Shown piece after piece: positions 58,869-64,000 of a DNA stretch of 64,000 bases. The position numbers were made by a program, and so were the translations under genes. This stretch comes from Sipunculus nudus (lineage: Eukaryota > Annelida > Sipuncula > Golfingiida > Sipunculidae): NCBI GenBank assembly GCA_026874595.1, contig CM049308.1, forward strand, positions 16,676,001 to 16,740,000, in the 5' to 3' direction. The first letter of the stretch is position 1; each line of letters opens with the position of its first letter. The notes below the pieces were generated by a model. The model was not told where the DNA came from and ran no database searches. It saw nothing but the letters and a program-made list of their open reading frames with translations.

Positions 58869-61685
58869 CTGAATGGCAAGGAAACAGCTATCATTATACA
58901 CTCCTATCAGTATTACAGATTTATATACAGTAGAACACATACACACAGTGGTGGGACCTGACTCACTGTCTACATACAAGAGGTGCCTATATTAGAGAAA
59001 TCAGTGACATTCAAGTCTCTCCTTCTCAGGATATCCCTGGATGGTCAAATATATAGAGGTACATAAAATATCTACAGAACTAAATGTCTTTGTGTACATA
59101 ATCAGTAAATGACCTACGGAAATTAAATATATAATGTTGAATCCCAAAAGAATAGCATGACTGGAAATTAGCTGTTAAAAAAATTTAAAAATCATACCCT
59201 GTATATGATGGATTTTCTTATATTGAAATTTACAGTATATGAAGTTATGATGACTATACATGCAAGCTGGGAATGTAGGGACATTGACTGGAATACATGT
59301 GAGACAAAAATTAAACAATATGAAGAGACATTTTATTTTTATTTTCACATTGCAAAATGTAGACTCAATTCTGAAAATGATCCGAAACATGATACACTCC
59401 ACCAAAATTTTATGCTTAATGGCTAAATTATGATGTTTCTTTTTTTTTCTCGTATGTGTAAACAAAACGTTTTTGTGTAAATGTGGCAGACCTACTGGGT
59501 GTGACCATTGGTGCCAACATAAAAATGGCTCCCGTGTTGTCAGTTTTTTTTTTCAAGCTTTCAATCAGTGTTTCACAACACTGGTCACACATCCTTATAA
59601 TTATTATGGTAAATAGACAACCTTAGACCGTGTTTATTCAAAGACAGAACCATAACAAGCTGGAGGGGAGGTATTAAGACCAAGTGCCATGGTAGTTTTG
59701 CTGGGAAACTTTTGTATAGAGCAAAACTGAACTGAGAGTATGAAAGAATAAGCATAATTATGCTCCTGATTTTGTCCCTTTAAAAATGTGATAATTGCTG
59801 TGTTCCAATAAAGTTTTTCAGATCTTGCACATGGATGTGGAAGGTTGGTAAATACTGGAGTTACTAAAAAATGGAGTTACTAAGTTGGAAGTGTTCTCAA
59901 GATAGGATTGTTTGAAACACAAACAAAAATCAGCTGAGTGATAACAGGTTTAAAATCAGTAAAATGTTTATGATCATAAGTGCTTTTCAAAGAACAGAAA
60001 AGACAGTATTTTGGGCTGTTAATTGTAGTGCATTTAGACCCTGTAGTGTCTCTGTGATAAACACAAGAGAACGACACCGGCCCATCACAGTCAGTTGTTT
60101 GAGGTTATGCTATCATAAACAAGGGTTCCCAAGGGAATTTTTTTTTTAATTTTTAGCCACAACTATTTTTTAAAATCAAGTCTTGTGAGTTTTTTTTTGC
60201 CAGTGAAGTATTATTTTAGTGAGGTCACAATACAAGAAAGACAAAGTAATGCTCAAGCATATATTAATAAAATGTTTAAAAAATTTCTGATAGCCAGAAC
60301 AAATAACTGAAATTGAGAAGTATGTAGCAGTATGGTGATGAATAATTTAATTATTTTTTATAATTTCAGTTCAGATAACATGTATCAGTATATGTTTAAG
60401 CTAATAACATCTATTTCACTATCTTTTGAGCAGCCACAAGAAAAATCAATGGCTACTAGAACAAGGGCTATCTTTAATTGATTTAATAATTAATACTGTT
60501 TAGTTTGGTTGTATTGTAACTTTTAAAATGATACAAGAGATACAATAGGGTGTAGAGTGCATCCAGCTTCAATAATGAAAGCATCATGAAATTGTATTTC
60601 TTATGTATAAAGCATAACATTTCATATGTTGGAATAACTCCTGGTCCAACCAATCAGCCTCCAAAAAAATTAAAGTGGGATGCATGCAAATAAAATAACA
60701 ACACTGGCTCAAGGGCAGTTCTTACTGGGCTGGATGGTGACAGGTTCCTGTTTTGCTGGAGATGGGGATATGGTTACAATAAAACAGTCTTGATGGCAAA
60801 ACAGGTCGATGAAGTGGGAATGAAGTGTGAGCTTAATGTGACCTAATATTTAATAAGATGGTATTGGAAGAAGACTTAATATAGCCAAAAATCATAAAAT
60901 GATATTTTTTTAAAATTGTTTACAACTAGGTCTTTTTTATACCCAACTTGTAAAACAAGGGACCTGTGGGTCACAGCACACAGATGAAAATGATTCTGAG
61001 AATATCTGTATAAAATCCAATTGGTTGTGTTGACTGTGCACTTTAATGCACTTTATGAAAGATCCAGGAGCTTCTCATGATCACATACATGTATTTGTTA
61101 AAGTTTCAGTATTTCAACTAATTGGCTGTTATATGCATGTAAATATTTCTAAGGGAACTTTCAAAACCCTATATAAATTATGGAATAGTGGACATGAGCT
61201 GAAGCATTATAATACACATTTACTATATTAACTGAAATAAAATGCTGAAAATATTAAAATTTTCCATTTCAAATGAGCATAAACTAAATTTGATAAGCAA
61301 GTTAAAACAAGCCAGTTAGGTATACTTTGCATCTGCACTATGTAATATGAAACCTTAGGCTTGAAACCATTTAATGATGCAATCAGGAAAAAAAAACAGT
61401 TATGGCCCTAAGTATTATATGAAATGTAATAGTTTTCAATAGATAAATATATGGCCATGTGAGCTAAAAATTATTATTAACCCTATGTGAAGTGTAAAAG
61501 GAATCCCATGTTTACCCTGAAAGAACAAACACATCTGTCAATAGCTGACTGGCTGGCAAATGGAGCTTGACTGATATCTTGGATTTAGACCTGCAGTAGC
61601 AGTCTTTGGGGTTTCAGCACTGCTTATCTTGATGTGCTGGGCCTGGTTTCTTGACCCTTAATTAATGCAGCCCAGAGTGGCGAGG
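58869..61685. other. 5' UTR intron (proximal part), nothing recognised
   Basis: AT-rich. Short frames only. A weak dispersed-repeat head (ACAAGGGACCTGTGGGTCAC) lies near 60954. No exon evident on either strand. Confidence 0.35.
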
Positions 61686-61694
61686 TGACCTAAT

Positions 61695-62176
61695 GGTATA
61701 GGTCGATTTTGGCCGCCGACGATATCAGCCGACGGCCTCAAATCGACCATATCAGCCGCCAGCGCCCACCAGGCAACCAATTCCGCTGCAACCCGACGAT
61801 GCCTTTGCTGGGCCCTAACTCTGGTCAGTCAACCATATCTTGGGCGGCGGAGTCAGTACCATTTCTGCTGCCGGGCTACCTCATTACTAGCCGCCGTTCT
61901 TCTGGGCTACCTCATTACAACATACACGGCTACATATTAAGTCCTAGCTGATCAAACCTTCAATGTGAATTTAATAATTGGAAGAACCAAAGCGCATTAT
62001 TACATTATAACATGATCAAACTTAATTAATTGTACATATCAGAGGATTTATTAAACATGTTTATATACTCATACAACGGTTCGGTTCACAGTTTATTAGA
62101 AATGCAGCAATTATATACACAAACACACACACATATAGAACTATATATATAAAGTATGAAATTATATCTATATATC

Positions 62177-62236
<60 letters not shown>

Positions 62237-62714
62237 AATCATTTTTTTTGTTAGTGCCTTTTAGTTAAACTTTAGACGATTTGCTTCAAATATGTTACGA
62301 CAATTGAAACCTGGTTTGCTATCCTTTCATATACATTTGTGAACGAAGTTACAGGACAAAGTAATGTTCTTATTATTCAATGCAAGTACGTGTGTTGTAA
62401 TTCGAGATTTTTACTGACGCATGTTTCATATATATATGACTAATCATATTTTGAATAAATATATATTTTCATTAAGTCCATCATATTTCTGGTTGAATAA
62501 GCTAGTTCTAATTATGATGAAACCATGTTTGTAGTAATGGGATAGCCCGGCAGCCGTAATGGTGCGGCCAATATGGTTGACTGATTAGAGTCAGGGTCCA
62601 GCAGTGGCATCGTCAGGGTTGTGGCTGAAATGGTTGCCCGGTGGGCGCTGGCGGCCCATATGGTCGATTTTAGGCCGGCGGCCTATATCGTCGGCGGCCG
62701 AAATCGACCATATT
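61695..62714. mobile_element. Foldback-like element with long inverted repeats and 9-bp duplication
   Basis: The left arm (61695-61889) and right arm (62532-62714) are long imperfect inverted repeats, GC-rich and sharing GGTCGATTT and GGCCGCCGACGATAT. A perfect 9-bp duplication TGACCTAAT flanks it (61686-61694, 62715-62723). Nine bp plus long arms fits MULE-like (or Merlin-like) non-autonomous elements. The AT-rich centre holds a TA/GA microsatellite and no coding frame. Confidence 0.75.
62140..62235. repeat. TA then GA dinucleotide microsatellite
   Basis: A (TA)n run followed by a (GA)n run, in the centre of the long-TIR element. Confidence 0.95.
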
Positions 62715-62723
62715 TGACCTAAT

Positions 62724-63837
62724 TAGTAGTTGTTGTCCTGGGACCATAAGCTCCGCCTTCTTCTGAGTCTGACACTTACAGACTTCACACTGGGCATCAA
62801 AATCACCTTTTTATACATGGAAAATGGTTAAGTATAATAAAAGAGGTAGTGAATAAAATTATATCATAATGTTGATTCTTTTTATACACCTGTCCTTTGC
62901 ATTCACATTTCAGCTGGCAAACCAGGGCAAAATTACTCTATCCAAACAGTTTTTTTTATATTTTCTAAAAACAGTGATTCAGTGGATTACATCATTACAA
63001 AGGGATATTTCTCATAAAATATCAGGCATGAAGCTATCACATTTTGCATGTATTTGTGAAAAAAATTATCTAAAAATTGGTTTTCTTTATTTGATAACTT
63101 GTTTTAAAAAAGCTCTTACAGACCATTTTAAGTTAAGAATCATTTGTTAATTTGTCAAAGAATTTAAAGTTAAAAAATTAAGTAGAAGGAAGATAATAGA
63201 TATGCAATATAAAAACACCTGGAAATATTTGTGCATATTTTAAGATGATGGTATTGTTGAATGGATACTTACTGCCAGATGAGGGATATATTGCATTTTT
63301 TATAAAAATTAAAAATTTGTTTTAAATTTTAAAATCAAGAGAAAAACAATAAAATTATATTTATATATAGCAGGTCCAATAACAAAAAATTCTGAGGATT
63401 CAAAATATGTATATGTCATTGGTACTTTAAAGTTATTACAATATATATTTTAATTCTGATCTGAATTAACAATGTTGTTTGACTATATAAAAACATTAAT
63501 GGATTCATGTTACCTTATATTTTGTTTCATTTATACCTGTATTAATTACCCTGGTTCAAATGCACACAGAATTCTCATCGATATGCTAACTGTTTCATCA
63601 AAGGATGAATACTCCTTGGAAGAGTGCGCGGGGCTGTTTCATCTTTATACCACTTCATGGGAGCCTGAGACTGTAATGATGGCGTGTAATCATTTGACTG
63701 CAACTTGCAAGATGATAACCTATCTATACTTCAGATTTACTCACTGTTTTTAGACAAAATCAGAGGTTACATTCGTACTTAACCACAGAAAAAGGTACCT
63801 TAATCTGTTCTCTGAATAAACTGACCAAATTCCTTAC
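62724..63837. other. 5' UTR intron (distal part), nothing recognised
   Basis: AT-rich with A/T runs. The plus-strand frames at 62869-63150 and 63472-63753 show no recognisable protein pattern. Confidence 0.35.
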
Positions 63838-64000
63838 CTTCAATCAAATATTATCGGTCGATTCTTTGTGTTATTTGTTGGGATCTGGGCGCAAATTTCA
63901 GCTTCGTTGCCACGCACAGGCCATCTTTATTTACACGAGTTGCCATTCAATGTGCTCGGGCCAATAAATAGGGTCTGCCTAAAACGCGTGCACGCCAGGA
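63838..64000 (-). promoter_or_regulatory. Putative 5' noncoding exon and promoter-proximal region
   Basis: On the minus strand the sequence ends in TTGAAG followed by GTAAGG, a strong donor (GT at 63836-63837). Coding exon 1 has a good acceptor at 58869-58870 upstream of its ATG, so a 5' UTR exon is expected. The stretch is visibly richer in CpG than its surroundings and holds an inverted CCAAT (ATTGG) and an AAGATGGC motif resembling a YY1 site. That ATG would open an 8-codon upstream ORF ending in TGA. The outer boundary and the transcription start are not visible. Confidence 0.4.

Noticed and set aside
1-64000. CRISPR arrays, prokaryotic operons, rRNA
   Set aside because: No direct-repeat/spacer structure, ribosome-binding pattern or rRNA-like sequence was seen; the window is clearly eukaryotic.

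Overview
The window is eukaryotic: AT-rich, almost entirely introns and repeats, with a BEL/Pao retrotransposon, a tRNA-derived SINE, several DNA-transposon remnants and minisatellites. The repeat style (dispersed repeats ending in a short hairpin plus A-run, and GGTGGCGCCACC-centred arrays) suggests a mollusc, probably a bivalve. That assignment is inference, not proof.

Nearly the whole window is one minus-strand gene. I assembled it exon by exon from reading frame, GT/AG (once GC/AG) borders and matching splice phases. A probable 5' noncoding exon lies at the right edge (donor at 63837). Coding starts at 58837. Thirty-two coding exons follow with consistent phases down to 5050, and four less certain exons follow at 3548-3718, 3091-3212, 2801-2869 and 1189-1257. 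The last one ends in a good donor, so the 3' end probably lies beyond position 1. About 1,700 codons are visible.

Predicted order along the protein: a copy of the histone H3 N-terminus (MARTKQTAKK), polyQ and proline-rich segments, a Lys-rich stretch and an Asp/Glu tract, cysteine-type leucine-rich repeats, a Ras-of-complex (Roc)-like segment whose GTP-binding motifs are degenerate, a COR domain, about 200 unassigned residues, then two MBT methyl-lysine reader cores, the arm of a third MBT, and a basic C-terminal part. I know of no characterised protein that joins Roc-COR to MBT repeats or puts an H3-tail copy in front of them. This gene is the main candidate for something undescribed. The parts suggest a chromatin-associated scaffold: the N-terminus could occupy or compete for H3-tail readers or writers, the MBTs could read methyl-lysine, and Roc-COR could mediate dimerisation. 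That functional picture is inference.

Layout from right to left: 58.9-64.0 kb, 5' region and UTR intron with a long-TIR element; 58.7 kb, exon 1; 48.2-58.7 kb, intron 1 with a structurally complete BEL/Pao element (51374-57568, near-identical LTRs, 5-bp target duplication); 38.4-48.2 kb, exons 2-7; 29.1-35.8 kb, exons 8-14 (pseudo-Roc and COR start); 24.4-28.5 kb, a large composite satellite; 17.2-23.7 kb, exons 15-22; 14.5-16.0 kb, an 86-bp satellite; 1.2-14.4 kb, exons 23-36; 1-960, a GC-rich block of different composition.
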